This document shows positions 7,885 through 16,930 of a DNA stretch of 64,000 bases, in pieces (the stretch's first letter is position 1; the number at the start of each line of letters is the position of its first letter). The notes beneath the pieces were generated by a model, which saw only the letters and a program-made list of their open reading frames with translations, was not told the origin of the DNA and did no database searches. The position numbers and the translations under genes are program-made. This DNA is from DASWJZ01 sp963720705 (GTDB taxonomy: Bacteria; Pseudomonadota; Alphaproteobacteria; Rhizobiales; Afifellaceae), in the NCBI GenBank assembly GCA_963720705.1, contig CAVRGJ010000005.1, forward strand, positions 1 to 64,000, given 5' to 3'.

Positions 7885-9626
7885 ATCGCCGGGCCGCCCG
7901 CTGCCGACGCTATCCGGGAGCGGGTGGCCAGATAGTTGAGCGGAATGCTAACGAGCAGCGTGACTGCAATGACGAACACAGCGAGCGCGGCGACGACCTC
8001 GAGTTGACCGAGATCGTTGAGCCGGAAGATTGCGACCGAAATCGTTTCAGTCCCCCCGGTGTAAAGAAGAATGGTCGCGCTGAGCTCGCTCAGCGCCGGG
8101 ATGAAGACGAGCAGGAACGCAACGGCAAGCCCGGGACGGCTGAGTGGCAGGAGGACATGCCAAAGCGCCCCGAGGCGGGTGGCGCCGGAGATGCGCGCCG
8201 CCTCCTCGAGCGACGGGTCGATTTGCCGGAGCGCTGCGTTCGCGGTTCGCGCCGCGAGCGGCACGAAACGAGCAACATAGGCGATGAGCAAGATCCAGAT
8301 CGTTCCGTATAGGACAAAGGGCGGGCGGATGAATGCGAGGAGCACGCCGACGGCCATGACCGTCCCCGGGAGCCCCAGCGGCAGGATTGCGAGGTAGTCG
8401 AGCAGTCGCCGCCCTCGCATGTGTGTGCGCGAGTCGATGTAGGCTACAGCAGCGCCGACGACCGTGGCGCAGATTCCAGCGGTCGCCGCGAGGCGGAAGC
8501 TGTTCAGGATGCCGCGCACGGCGATCTGATTGTTGAAGAGCGCCTCGCCGAAATTCTCGATCGTGAAGTTTGCCGGCGTCAGGCCCTCTATCCAGCTGCG
8601 GCTGAAGGCCGCCGTCACAAGAACGGCGATCGGTGCAACGGCGCTCAGGAACACCACGGCACCGCAAAACGCGACGGTCGGCCATTTCCAGCCGCCGAGG
8701 CGGATTGTCTCCAGGCGCAGGCCGCGGCCGCCAACGGTCGTGTGGGAGCGCCGCTCCAGGTAGCCGCGCTGCAGGAGCAGGCCGAGGGCCGTCAGCACAA
8801 CGAGCGTCAGCGAAAGCGACGATGCTTCTGCCCACCGCGGCGGATAGGCGCCTATCACGCCATAGATGCGCGTGGGCAGGAAGGTGATCTGCGCGGGCAG
8901 GCCGAGAAATGCCTGCGGGCCGAAAAGCGCCATCGAGCCGATCGCTGAGAGGAGAGCCCCGCCAGTGATGGCGGGAGCGACCAGCGGCAGGTTGATCCTG
9001 AAGAGCACGCTGAGACGCTTCGCGCCGAGGAGTCGCGCAGCTTCCTCGTAGGAGGCGTCTACCGAGCGAAGCGCGGCGTAGGTCATGAAGAATGTGATCG
9101 GGAACACATGCGTAGCGATGACGAAGATCACGCCGCCCATGCTGAAGATGTTGATCGGCCCGAGCGACGCGCCAGTGATGGACCGGAGCATGCGGTTGAA
9201 GTAGCCGGCGTCCGGGCCGAGCAGGATGATGTAAGCAATGGCCGTGAGATAAGGCGGCGTAATGTAGGAGAGAGCGACCAGCGCCTGCAGCGAGCGCCGG
9301 AACGGCATGTTCGTGCGCGCTGCCGCCCAGGCGAGCGGCACGCCGAGGACGACGCTGAAAATGCCGGCACCGAGTGCCAGGATCAGCGTGTTGAGCAGCG
9401 CGCCGTAGTTCTGCGAGCGAGCGAACACGCCCGCGATGTAGCCGAGCTGAAACTGCGACGGAGCGCCGAACGCCGCGAGCACGATCCACGCTAGCGGATA
9501 GGCCACGATCACGAGAAGAAGCGCGGTCGCGGCCCCGAGGACGACCGTACTTCCTTGTATTGCGGTGCGGCGGCGCGGCGAGCGCGAGGCCGGCGTCTTC
9601 ACGACTGACCTTTCACAAGCTGACAA
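7881..9626 (-). CDS. ABC transporter permease with two fused transmembrane domains, FbpB type
   Basis: A 581-residue inner-membrane protein with two repeats of a binding-protein-dependent permease fold. Each repeat has an EAA-type coupling loop: YEEAARLLGAKR in the first half and LEEAARISGATR in the second. About twelve hydrophobic helices are visible, starting with a segment near residues 25-55. Fusion of both permease domains in one chain is characteristic of FbpB/AfuB-like Fe(III) and related importers. It is encoded 15 bases after the binding-protein gene and overlaps the ATPase start, so the three subunits form one operon with the sulfatase. Confidence 0.9.
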   Translation of the reverse strand: MSACERSVVKTPASRSPRRRTAIQGSTVVLGAATALLLVIVAYPLAWIVLAAFGAPSQFQLGYIAGVFARSQNYGALLNTLILALGAGIFSVVLGVPLAWAAARTNMPFRRSLQALVALSYITPPYLTAIAYIILLGPDAGYFNRMLRSITGASLGPINIFSMGGVIFVIATHVFPITFFMTYAALRSVDASYEEAARLLGAKRLSVLFRINLPLVAPAITGGALLSAIGSMALFGPQAFLGLPAQITFLPTRIYGVIGAYPPRWAEASSLSLTLVVLTALGLLLQRGYLERRSHTTVGGRGLRLETIRLGGWKWPTVAFCGAVVFLSAVAPIAVLVTAAFSRSWIEGLTPANFTIENFGEALFNNQIAVRGILNSFRLAATAGICATVVGAAVAYIDSRTHMRGRRLLDYLAILPLGLPGTVMAVGVLLAFIRPPFVLYGTIWILLIAYVARFVPLAARTANAALRQIDPSLEEAARISGATRLGALWHVLLPLSRPGLAVAFLLVFIPALSELSATILLYTGGTETISVAIFRLNDLGQLEVVAALAVFVIAVTLLVSIPLNYLATRSRIASAAGGPAI

Positions 9627-9641
9627 CTGCGCCGCTCTCAG

Positions 9642-10697
9642 TCAGATCCCCCACTCGCCGCCGAATGTATCGGTCATGCGCTGCAGGATGTTCTGACGCT
9701 CGCTCTTGTACTCAGCGTAGTCGAGGGTGAGCAGCTTGAGGTCGCCGAGAGGCGTGCTGCCTTTCGGTGGATCGACGTCGACCCGGCTCGAATATTTGCC
9801 ACCGCCGACCAGCAGCGTCTGCGCTTCCTTGCCCATCCAGAACTCGTGGAAGAGGAAGGCGGCATTCGGGTTGGCCGATCCCTTCACGAGACCGACCGCA
9901 CCGGGCTCGGTCGGAACCCCCTCCGCGGGATAGACGTAGTCGGTCGGCTTGCCCTGACCCTTCGACCGCCAGGCGATGTTATCGTTGGTCGCGAACGCGA
10001 CGCCGCGCTCGCCGCTTTCGAGGATCTGCGTGACGAGTTGGGGCGAGGCCACACGAAGCGGATTGTTGGCAGCGTATTTCTCGAGAAGCTCCCAGCCGAG
10101 GTACTTGGCCAGTGTATAGAGACGCGGTGCGCCGTCGCCGTTGGCGCTGCTGAAGAAGGTCAGCCGCCCCGACATCCCGGGCTCGGTCAGGTCGTTCCAG
10201 GTCTTCGGCGCCTTGTCGCCGCCGAACTCGGCGGTGTTGAACTGGATCACGGCCTGCGTCAGGCGGTCGGCCATCCATGTTCCGTCAGGGTCACGAAGGT
10301 CGGCGGAGACCGCGGCGTCGGCATCTGATTTCTTTTCGAGCAACAGCCCGCGTTCTTTCATGAGAAGCAGCGCGGCGAGGTCCGACGCGTCGACGATGTC
10401 GGCCTGGATGCCACCGGCGTCGGCTTCAGCTAGCACCTTCGAGGTCACGTCCGCGGACCCGCCCCGGAAATATTCGACGGTGATCCCGTATTTCTCTTTG
10501 AACGGACCGGTGATCGCGTCGACGATCTTGGTGTCGAGGCTCGTATAGAGCTGAACCTTTCCTTCGGCCTTCGCCTTGTCGACGTCGATCTCCGAGGGCG
10601 TCATCGGAGCGCCGGCGCTCCAGCTGATGCGACCGGTGAGGACGAAAGGCGCCGCCGCCATGCCCTTCAGGATTGTCCGGCGTGGCAGTTTCTTCAT
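9642..10697 (-). CDS. Periplasmic substrate-binding protein, Fe(III)-type family, Tat-exported
   Basis: A 351-residue extracellular solute-binding protein that would deliver ligand to the adjacent FbpB-like permease. The ATG at 10697 is preferred because a strong ribosome-binding site (AAGGGAGG) lies just upstream and the N-terminus then begins KKLPRRTILKG, a twin-arginine signal followed by a hydrophobic stretch. Mature features such as VQLYTSLDTKIVDAI, FKEKYGITVEYFRGG and VDASDLAALLLM are typical of the FbpA/AfuA/phosphonate-binding group. Tat export suggests folding before secretion. The ligand is unknown; coupling to a sulfatase suggests an organosulfate. Confidence 0.88.
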   Translation of the reverse strand: MKKLPRRTILKGMAAAPFVLTGRISWSAGAPMTPSEIDVDKAKAEGKVQLYTSLDTKIVDAITGPFKEKYGITVEYFRGGSADVTSKVLAEADAGGIQADIVDASDLAALLLMKERGLLLEKKSDADAAVSADLRDPDGTWMADRLTQAVIQFNTAEFGGDKAPKTWNDLTEPGMSGRLTFFSSANGDGAPRLYTLAKYLGWELLEKYAANNPLRVASPQLVTQILESGERGVAFATNDNIAWRSKGQGKPTDYVYPAEGVPTEPGAVGLVKGSANPNAAFLFHEFWMGKEAQTLLVGGGKYSSRVDVDPPKGSTPLGDLKLLTLDYAEYKSERQNILQRMTDTFGGEWGI

Positions 10698-10824
10698 GAT
10701 TTCCTCCCTTAAGGCCCCCCGCACGGGGCACGTCGTCGTTTTCGACTTGCGCCAAAAAGATTGATCGTCACCGGCAAAGCTGGCAAGCACGAATGGGAAG
10801 ACGAACGATTACCTATCGTTATCG

Positions 10825-11742
10825 ATGTTCGACCTCCGCACAGTGGACTACTTCCTGACCGCCGTCGCCCGCGGCTCATTGCGCGCGGCCGCGCAGGAGC
10901 TCGGCGTCACCCAGCCAGCCTTGACCAAAGCAATCCGACGCCTGGAGGACTCGTTCGGCGCACCGCTCTTCAACCGCCGGGCGCGGGGCGTTACCCCGAC
11001 CGTCTACGGTACCGCGCTGTTGCGGCATGCCAAGGATGTCAAGGCCGCGCTGCAAGCGGCTCGGGAGGAGGTCGATGCACTCCGCAGCGGCGGAGCTGGC
11101 CTTGTGAAGATTGGCGCCGGCCCCTCGTGGCAGGATGCAGTCTTGCCCGATGCCATCGCCGAGCTGCGGGCAAGCCGGCCGGGCGTTCGGATCCACGTCA
11201 CCGGCGGCGGCGACGACCAACTCAAGGAGCAGCTGAAGAGCGGCGCGCTCGACTTCGTTCTGGCCGCTGTCCCTGAGACCCCGAGGCTCGAGCCGGAGTT
11301 GGCGTGGCAGCCGCTCTTAGCGGACGAATATTGCGTGATCGCGGATGCCGGGCACCCCCTTCGCCGCCGCCGCCGTGTCAAGGCCGACGATCTTCTGGGC
11401 TATCCTTGGATTCTCCCCCCGGCGACGACCTACATGGTCGGGCGCCTCCAGCATATGCTTCGCGCAGCCGGTCTCCCCGCACCTGTTCCCGCAGTCGAAA
11501 CCGATGTGATACCGCTCAAGTTCGCCCTCATGCGCGGCAGCTGGTATTTGAGCTACCACGCGGCTGCCCACCTCGGGGCACTCGACCCCGGCTTTATCGT
11601 GCCGATCGAGGTACCGGGCACGCGCGCACTCCGCCAAGCCGGTCTGATCAACCGGCGAGGCGCCGACGTCAGCCCGGCGGCAGAAGCTCTTATCGGTATC
11701 CTGCAGCGCAGGTGTTCCGTCTTTCGGCAGATGGCGGTCTGA
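10825..11742 (+). CDS. LysR-family transcriptional regulator
   Basis: A 305-residue regulator with the N-terminal LysR winged helix (DYFLTAVARGSLRAAAQELGVTQPALTKAIRRLE, residues 5-40) and the standard effector-binding domain. It is divergent from the binding protein-permease-ATPase-sulfatase operon, with 127 bases between the two start codons, the usual layout for a LysR activator and its target. The promoter-proximal sequence around 10802-10831 contains partly inverted CGAAC/GTTCG elements, but these overlap the start codon, so no operator is claimed. Sulfate-ester or sulfur control is possible but not shown by the sequence. Confidence 0.9.
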   Translation: MFDLRTVDYFLTAVARGSLRAAAQELGVTQPALTKAIRRLEDSFGAPLFNRRARGVTPTVYGTALLRHAKDVKAALQAAREEVDALRSGGAGLVKIGAGPSWQDAVLPDAIAELRASRPGVRIHVTGGGDDQLKEQLKSGALDFVLAAVPETPRLEPELAWQPLLADEYCVIADAGHPLRRRRRVKADDLLGYPWILPPATTYMVGRLQHMLRAAGLPAPVPAVETDVIPLKFALMRGSWYLSYHAAAHLGALDPGFIVPIEVPGTRALRQAGLINRRGADVSPAAEALIGILQRRCSVFRQMAV

Positions 11743-11891
11743 CCAGGCGAAGACGATGGGATCGACGATCTCTACTCCAGCTCGTTCTCGCTGCGCCGTG
11801 AGGTTTGATCTCGGCGCTTAGCAGCCTTCACTCTTCGCCGAACAGGGCGCGCATGAGCGGCCGTGACGATTTCTTCGTCGGTGACAGCCGC

Positions 11892-12584
11892 TTAGTACAA
11901 ACCCATGTTCCGCTGAAGCGCATTCGCAAAATGCGTCGCGAGCGCTGTCTGCGCCTCAGCCGCGTCGCGCCGGCGGCACGCCGCGATGATGGCGAGGTGC
12001 TCGCGAAGGGAGCGGAGCGCGAGCGGCGCGGTCATCCTGCGATCGAGCCTCAGGATGCGAAGGTAATTGTGAACACGACGGTAACTCCGGTCGATGAGTG
12101 GATTTCTAAGGCTCCCGACGATCGCGTTGTGCAGCAACGCTTCAAGCGCCTCCAGTTCATCGCGCAACTCCTGTGTCAGTCCGTTCGCCTCGACCGCCGC
12201 GATCGCGAGCAGGTGCCGGCGTTCGACATCCTCCATCTCAGCTTCGTCGGCTGTTTCGGAATAAACCGCCACCGCGGGTGTCTCGATGATGCCGCGAAAC
12301 TGGTAGGTGGCACGTGCCAGCTCCAGCCCGGGCTTGACGAACTCGATTCCGGCACGCGGATGGATGGTGACGATCCCGTCGGCCTCCAGCGAGCGCAGGG
12401 CATCGCGTAACGGGCCGACCGGCACACCGGTCAACTCAACCAGTTCGTTCTGGGAAACGAAGGCTCCGGCGGGCAGCCGCCTCTCGAAGACTATTTCGAG
12501 CAGCCGCGTGTAGGCGATATCGCTGAGCCTGATGCCGCTCCCGACCTCAGCGACCGGCTGTTTCGCCACTTGCAAAATCCTCAT
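11892..12584 (-). CDS. GntR-family transcriptional regulator, FadR/FCD subfamily
   Basis: A 230-residue repressor-type protein. Residues 18-80 form the GntR winged helix (AYTRLLEIVFERRLPAG, then VSQNELVELTGVPVGPLRDALRSLEADGIV). The C-terminal 140 residues are an all-helical FCD ligand-binding domain with the spaced His/Asp metal-site pattern (HNAIVGSLRNP, RRVHNYLRIL, REHLAIIAA). It diverges from the enolase-superfamily gene, and the 54-base gap contains two palindromes suited to its binding. It probably represses the acid-sugar catabolic operon and is relieved by a sugar-acid ligand, as in related FCD regulators; the ligand itself is unknown. Confidence 0.9.
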   Translation of the reverse strand: MRILQVAKQPVAEVGSGIRLSDIAYTRLLEIVFERRLPAGAFVSQNELVELTGVPVGPLRDALRSLEADGIVTIHPRAGIEFVKPGLELARATYQFRGIIETPAVAVYSETADEAEMEDVERRHLLAIAAVEANGLTQELRDELEALEALLHNAIVGSLRNPLIDRSYRRVHNYLRILRLDRRMTAPLALRSLREHLAIIAACRRRDAAEAQTALATHFANALQRNMGLY

Positions 12585-12585
12585 T

Positions 12586-12618
12586 TGATCTATTAGATAT
12601 CACCATCTGATATATCAG
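12586..12618. promoter_or_regulatory. Two palindromic operators in the GntR/enolase divergent promoter
   Basis: A perfect 12-base palindrome CTGATATATCAG lies at 12607-12618, and an imperfect 17-base palindrome with arms TGAT/ATCA at 12586-12602. Both are AT-rich and sit between the divergent starts at 12584 and 12639. The arrangement fits dual control by the FCD regulator. Confidence 0.6.
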
Positions 12619-12638
12619 ACGCTCGATCTGGTTACAGC

Positions 12639-13802
12639 ATGAAAGTCGTTGAGTTTCGGCTTACGCGTTTTCAGTTCGCGCGCGACCGCGTCATCGGTGA
12701 CAGTCAGGTGCGTGCCGATGATGTGAATATCGCGGCCCTCGAACTGATCGACGACAGCGGCCGCGTGGGGCTCGGATTCATACAGAGTCTCTTCCGCCCA
12801 CTTCCCGCCGCGAACGAGATTGTCCGGATTTTCCAGACCGAGGTTTGGCCCGGCCTCGAAGGCGAGGTGCCGCTCGCCCTCGTCCACCGGGTCACCCGCC
12901 CGCGCGGTGGCAACCAAAGCCGCTTCAGCCTGCCCTTCGAGGAGGCGATCCAGGTAGCCCTTTGGGACCTCGCGGCAAAACAGGTCGGCCTGCCGCTGCA
13001 CCGCCTGCTCGGCAGCCGGCGGGACCGCGTTCGCGCATATGCATCCGGGCTCGACTTTCATCTCAGCGACGACGATTACACCGCGTTCTTCGGACATGCC
13101 GCATCGATCGGCTACGACGCCTTCAAGATCAAGGTCGGCCATCCCGATTTCGAGCGCGATCTGCACCGCCTCGAGTTGCTCAGACGGACCGTGGGCAAGC
13201 AGGCGCTGGTGATGATCGACGCCAACGAGGCCTGGGGTGCGAAGGAAGCGCTGGTCAAGCTGACTGCGATCCGCGACGCGGGCTTCCCGCTGATGTGGGT
13301 CGAGGACCCCATCCTTCGCAACGACTTCGACGGCCTGCGGCTGCTGCGCCAGGGCGCGCCATGGACCCTGATCAATTCGGGTGAATATCTCGACGCCGCG
13401 GGCAAGCGGCAGCTCATGCTTGCGGGCGCCGTCGACGTTCTCAATGTGCACGGGCAGGTCACGGACGTCATGCGAATCGGCTGGCTCGCCGCCGAGCTCG
13501 GCATACCGATATCGCTTGGCAACACGTTCCTCGAATTCGGCGTGCAAATTGCCTGTGCGCTGCCCGAGGTCCAGTGGCTCGAATACTCGTTCCAGAACTT
13601 CGATCACCTTGTCGAGCAGCCGATCGAGATCCGTGACGGCTGGGCCTACGCGCCCGATCGTCCAGGCCACGGACTCGTGATTTCCGATATCGCCCGCCGC
13701 GAATGGTCGCGGCCCGAACTCCTGCCGAGGGAGGACCTCGGTACGCCGCCCTTCAATCCCCGCATTGCACATACGCCGAAACTCGCCGCGCAGCGGGGAT
13801 GA
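12639..13802 (+). CDS. Enolase-superfamily dehydratase (mandelate racemase/muconate lactonizing type)
   Basis: A 387-residue enzyme that would abstract the proton alpha to a carboxylate, probably dehydrating or epimerising a sugar acid or related acid. The barrel carries the catalytic lysine motif FKIKVG (Lys163, Lys165). The Mg ligands are Asp194 (IDANEAW), Glu222 (WVEDP) and Glu249 (SGEY). The C-terminal end has NVHGQVTD and GNTFLEFG, where acid/base residues usually lie. The ATG at 12639 is used. It is first in an operon with a complete CUT1 importer, so the imported ligand is probably its substrate or a precursor. The exact reaction cannot be assigned. Confidence 0.85.
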   Translation: MKVVEFRLTRFQFARDRVIGDSQVRADDVNIAALELIDDSGRVGLGFIQSLFRPLPAANEIVRIFQTEVWPGLEGEVPLALVHRVTRPRGGNQSRFSLPFEEAIQVALWDLAAKQVGLPLHRLLGSRRDRVRAYASGLDFHLSDDDYTAFFGHAASIGYDAFKIKVGHPDFERDLHRLELLRRTVGKQALVMIDANEAWGAKEALVKLTAIRDAGFPLMWVEDPILRNDFDGLRLLRQGAPWTLINSGEYLDAAGKRQLMLAGAVDVLNVHGQVTDVMRIGWLAAELGIPISLGNTFLEFGVQIACALPEVQWLEYSFQNFDHLVEQPIEIRDGWAYAPDRPGHGLVISDIARREWSRPELLPREDLGTPPFNPRIAHTPKLAAQRG

Positions 13803-13837
13803 AGCAAGAAGCCAAGTCGACAATCGGAGGAACTGAC

Positions 13838-15100
13838 ATGGACAGACTGAAAGTAGCGGCCGCCATTGCGGCCATGCTGGTTGCTTCGCCCGCACTGGCG
13901 GCGGAGATAACCGTTTGGGACGTCAACGTCGACGAACCGTCGCACGCAACCTACTACGATGGCGCGAAGGCGGCTTTCGAGGCCGCGCATCCCGGAGACA
14001 CTCTCACCTTCCTGTCGCAGCCGGACGCGGAATACTACACGCTTCTGGGCACCGCGCTGGCGTCCAAGACCGGTCCGGACGTCATCTGGGCCAACGGCGG
14101 CGCGCAGGCCAAGAACCTCATCGGTGGACTGATCCCGCTCGACGACAAGCTGCCCGACCTCATCTCCAAGATGGTCGGCAAGCCGGCCTTCACCGGCTCT
14201 GACGGGAAACTGTATTTCATTCCGACGACCCTTCAGGGCCACGTCGTCTACTACAACAAGAAGCTCTACAAGGACGCAGGACTCGATCCGAACAAGCCGC
14301 CGACCACCTGGGCCGAGGTGAACGCGATGTGCGACGCCATCAAGGCGAAGGGCGAGGCCGCCTGCTTCATGATGGCCAACAAGGAAGGCTATGAGGCCGA
14401 GTTCTTCCTGTCGGAAATGGCGAACCAGTCACTGACCGCGCAGCAGCAGGCTGACTGGCTGGCCGGCAAGCTCCACTGGTCCGATCCGCCGATCAAGGCC
14501 ATCCTTCAGACTTGGGTCGATACCTCCAAGAAGGGCTGGTACCAGGAAGGGGGCAACTCGCAGACCATGTTCATGGACGAGTTCACCCTGTTCGAGCAGG
14601 GGACTGCAGCCAACGTCTGGGGCCTGCTCTCCAACGTCGCCCACTGGAAGGTCTTCGAAGCCGACATGGGCGTGGACAACGTCGGTGTCTATCCGATGCC
14701 GTCCCCGACGGTGGCGTCCGACCAGCACGAAGGTGCGCCCGGCGTCCCGCTTGACGGCGGGGTGGGATACGGCGTGAACAAGGACTCGCCGAACATCGAC
14801 CTGGCTCTCGATGCGGTGAAGATCCTGGCCTCGGGTGATGTCCTGTCGCACCTCGTCAACGATTCCGGCGTGGTTCCGGCGAACACTGAAGTCGATACGT
14901 CGGGCATCGACAGCCCCGGCCTGAAGCAGATCATGGGCTGGCTGGCCAACAGGGCCGTGCCGACGACGCATGCGAACTCGTCCGCCGCCGAGCTCGACGA
15001 GTGGCATCGCCAGAGCCAATTGCTGCTCAATGGCGACACGACGGTCGATGCTGCGGCAGCGGCGCTCGACAAGGTGCAGGCACAAGCCAAGCCCCAGTAG
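13838..15100 (+). CDS. Sugar-type extracellular substrate-binding protein (CUT1 family)
   Basis: A 420-residue periplasmic binding protein. The start at 13838 is chosen because GGAGG lies 8 bases upstream and the product then opens with a Sec signal peptide ending LVASPALAA. Earlier in-frame starts would overlap the enolase gene and lack a signal. The fold is that of family 1 solute-binding proteins (ITVWDVNVDEPSHATYYDGAKAAFE, GPDVIWANGGAQAK). It is the ligand receptor for the two permeases and ATPase that follow. A strong hairpin begins 15 bases after its stop. Confidence 0.9.
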   Translation: MDRLKVAAAIAAMLVASPALAAEITVWDVNVDEPSHATYYDGAKAAFEAAHPGDTLTFLSQPDAEYYTLLGTALASKTGPDVIWANGGAQAKNLIGGLIPLDDKLPDLISKMVGKPAFTGSDGKLYFIPTTLQGHVVYYNKKLYKDAGLDPNKPPTTWAEVNAMCDAIKAKGEAACFMMANKEGYEAEFFLSEMANQSLTAQQQADWLAGKLHWSDPPIKAILQTWVDTSKKGWYQEGGNSQTMFMDEFTLFEQGTAANVWGLLSNVAHWKVFEADMGVDNVGVYPMPSPTVASDQHEGAPGVPLDGGVGYGVNKDSPNIDLALDAVKILASGDVLSHLVNDSGVVPANTEVDTSGIDSPGLKQIMGWLANRAVPTTHANSSAAELDEWHRQSQLLLNGDTTVDAAAAALDKVQAQAKPQ

Positions 15101-15114
15101 TAGCGGTATAGGTG

Positions 15115-15139
15115 CGGGGAGCGCTTCGGGCGCTCCCCG
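15115..15139 (+). terminator. GC-rich hairpin after the binding-protein gene (attenuating terminator or mRNA stabiliser)
   Basis: A 10-bp perfect stem (CGGGGAGCGC pairing with GCGCTCCCCG) has a 5-base loop and is followed by TTCTTTT. It lies between the binding-protein stop and the permease start. The U-rich tail makes partial termination plausible, leaving the binding protein in excess over the membrane subunits. Confidence 0.7.
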
Positions 15140-15162
15140 TTCTTTTGCCCAGGGACCAGCCC

Positions 15163-16089
15163 ATGACCGCCACGTCATTGCCTCGGACCGGCGAAGCCTC
15201 ACCGGCCCGTTCGCGCTCACACCGCGGCCGTCGGGCAGAGGCCCGCATCGCCATGCTGTTCCTGCTGCCGGCTATTCTGCTTGTCGTTGTGTTTCGTATC
15301 TTTCCCCTTTTTTGGGGCTTCGGCATCTCGTTGACGAATGCCACCTCGACCAGCCCGGGCGAGTTCATCGGCGCCGGCAATTACCTGCGCGCGCTGGACG
15401 ATCCGAACTTCCGCTCTTCCATAGCCAATGCGGGCGTAATTCTGCTTTCGGTGCCCATCTTCGTCACCATTCCGATGTTGCTGGCGATCCTGATCGACCA
15501 GGGCGTTCCCGGACGCGCGCTCTTCCGTTCGGTCTATTTCTTTCCCGTCGTCCTTTCGAGCGTGATCATCGGCTCCATCTTCAGCGTGGTCCTCGGCTTC
15601 AATGGCAGCTTCAACAGTCTGCTCAAGGTGCTGGGCATTCCCGGCTTCGACTGGCTCGGCCATTCCGCCACGGCGCTGCCCGTGACACTCACCATCCAGT
15701 CGTGGTCGACCTTCGGCATGGGCGTGCTGATCTTCCTGGCGGGCCTGTCAACGGTTCCCAAGGACATGGTCGAGGCGGCGCGGCTGGAAGGCGCCAGGAT
15801 GTGGCAGATCTGGTGGTACGTGATCATCCCGGAGCTTCGACCGATCATAGAATTCTCGACAGTGATCACGACCATCGGACTGCTGACGTCGATGTTCGGG
15901 CTGATCTATGTCCTGACCGGCGGCGGCCCCGGCACCGCAACGACGGTGCCCGAGTATCTGATCTGGACCGCGCAGGGCCGGCTCAATCAGCCCGCCTATG
16001 CAGCGGCTCTATCGATCATTCTGTTTGTCTGCACCAGCATTCTCGCCTGGCTGCAAATCCGCATCATGTCACGCAACGCGAGCCTCTGA
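15163..16089 (+). CDS. ABC sugar permease, MalF/UgpA type
   Basis: First membrane subunit (308 aa) of the CUT1 importer. The ATG at 15163 follows AGGGA by about 8 bases. The first transmembrane segment is at about residues 28-50 (AMLFLLPAILLVVVF), and further helices follow. The coupling EAA loop reads VEAARLEGARMWQIWWYVIIPELRP. It is encoded between the binding protein and the second permease, eight bases before that gene's start. Confidence 0.9.
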   Translation: MTATSLPRTGEASPARSRSHRGRRAEARIAMLFLLPAILLVVVFRIFPLFWGFGISLTNATSTSPGEFIGAGNYLRALDDPNFRSSIANAGVILLSVPIFVTIPMLLAILIDQGVPGRALFRSVYFFPVVLSSVIIGSIFSVVLGFNGSFNSLLKVLGIPGFDWLGHSATALPVTLTIQSWSTFGMGVLIFLAGLSTVPKDMVEAARLEGARMWQIWWYVIIPELRPIIEFSTVITTIGLLTSMFGLIYVLTGGGPGTATTVPEYLIWTAQGRLNQPAYAAALSIILFVCTSILAWLQIRIMSRNASL

Positions 16090-16097
16090 AGGGCGAC

Positions 16098-16928
16098 GTG
16101 GCTGCAGGAAAACGACAGAGGCTGGCTCTCCGGATCGCGGCAATTCCGATGGGATTGTTAGCTCTCAGTTGTCTCTATCCGATCTTTTTCGCGGTCAACA
16201 ACTCGCTCAAGACCAGGCACGACTACCTGCAAGATCGCTTCGGGCTGGCGACGAGCCCCACGCTCGACAACTTCGTGCAGGCTTGGACGCGCTCGCACCT
16301 GGATCAGTACTTTCTGAATTCCGTGATAGCGACTTTCGGCGCGGTGATCCTGCTCATGATCGTCTCGTCGATGGCCGGCTTTGCCCTCGCGGTGCTGCGC
16401 TTCCCCTACCGGCGCTTCTTCTTCATCGTGATCCTCTCCTCTCTAATGATCCCGGTGCAGGTCGTGCTCGTGCCCTACATGCGCACGATGCTCGCCCTCC
16501 ACCTGATCAACACGCACATCGGGCTGATTCTTTCCTACACCGCATTCTTCCTGCCGTTCTCGGTGTACATGATGACGGCGTTCTACTCAGGCTTGCCGCG
16601 CGAGCTTGTCGAGGCGGCGCGCATCGACGGCGCCAAGCTGCTGCAGGTCTGGTGGCATGTGATGGTGCCCCTGGGGATGCCCGCGCTGGTGACGCTCGGG
16701 ATCATCAACACCCTCAACTGCTGGAACGACATTCTGATCGCCCTTCTGACAATGCAGAAGAACCGAACCCTCATGGTCGGGATTTCTGCCCTGAAGGGGC
16801 AGTATTCCGACCAGATACCTCTCTTTACGGCCGGCATCGTCATCGCAGCGGCCCCGATCGTGATCCTTTACGTCATATTTCAGCGACGCATCGTCTCCGG
16901 CATCGCTGTCGGCGCCGTCAAGGGGTAA
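16098..16928 (+). CDS. ABC sugar permease, MalG/UgpE type
   Basis: Second membrane subunit (276 aa) of the CUT1 importer, with six hydrophobic segments and the EAA loop LVEAARIDGAKLLQVWWHV. The GTG at 16098, eight bases after the previous stop, gives an N-terminus of normal length; an ATG at about 16149 would remove the start of the first helix. The stop is two bases before the ATG of the ATPase gene. Confidence 0.88.
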   Translation: MAAGKRQRLALRIAAIPMGLLALSCLYPIFFAVNNSLKTRHDYLQDRFGLATSPTLDNFVQAWTRSHLDQYFLNSVIATFGAVILLMIVSSMAGFALAVLRFPYRRFFFIVILSSLMIPVQVVLVPYMRTMLALHLINTHIGLILSYTAFFLPFSVYMMTAFYSGLPRELVEAARIDGAKLLQVWWHVMVPLGMPALVTLGIINTLNCWNDILIALLTMQKNRTLMVGISALKGQYSDQIPLFTAGIVIAAAPIVILYVIFQRRIVSGIAVGAVKG

Positions 16929-16930
16929 GC

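Noticed and set aside
7881..9489. Minus-strand frame of 480 codons inside the permease gene
   Set aside because: It is arginine-rich out-of-frame translation of the real FbpB-type permease.
10802..10831. Inverted CGAAC/GTTCG near the LysR start
   Set aside because: The repeats overlap the start codon and do not fit a T-N11-A motif well.
14970..16097. Upstream extension of the second sugar permease
   Set aside because: The extension overlaps the binding-protein and first-permease genes and has no hydrophobic segments; the GTG at 16098 gives a normal permease.
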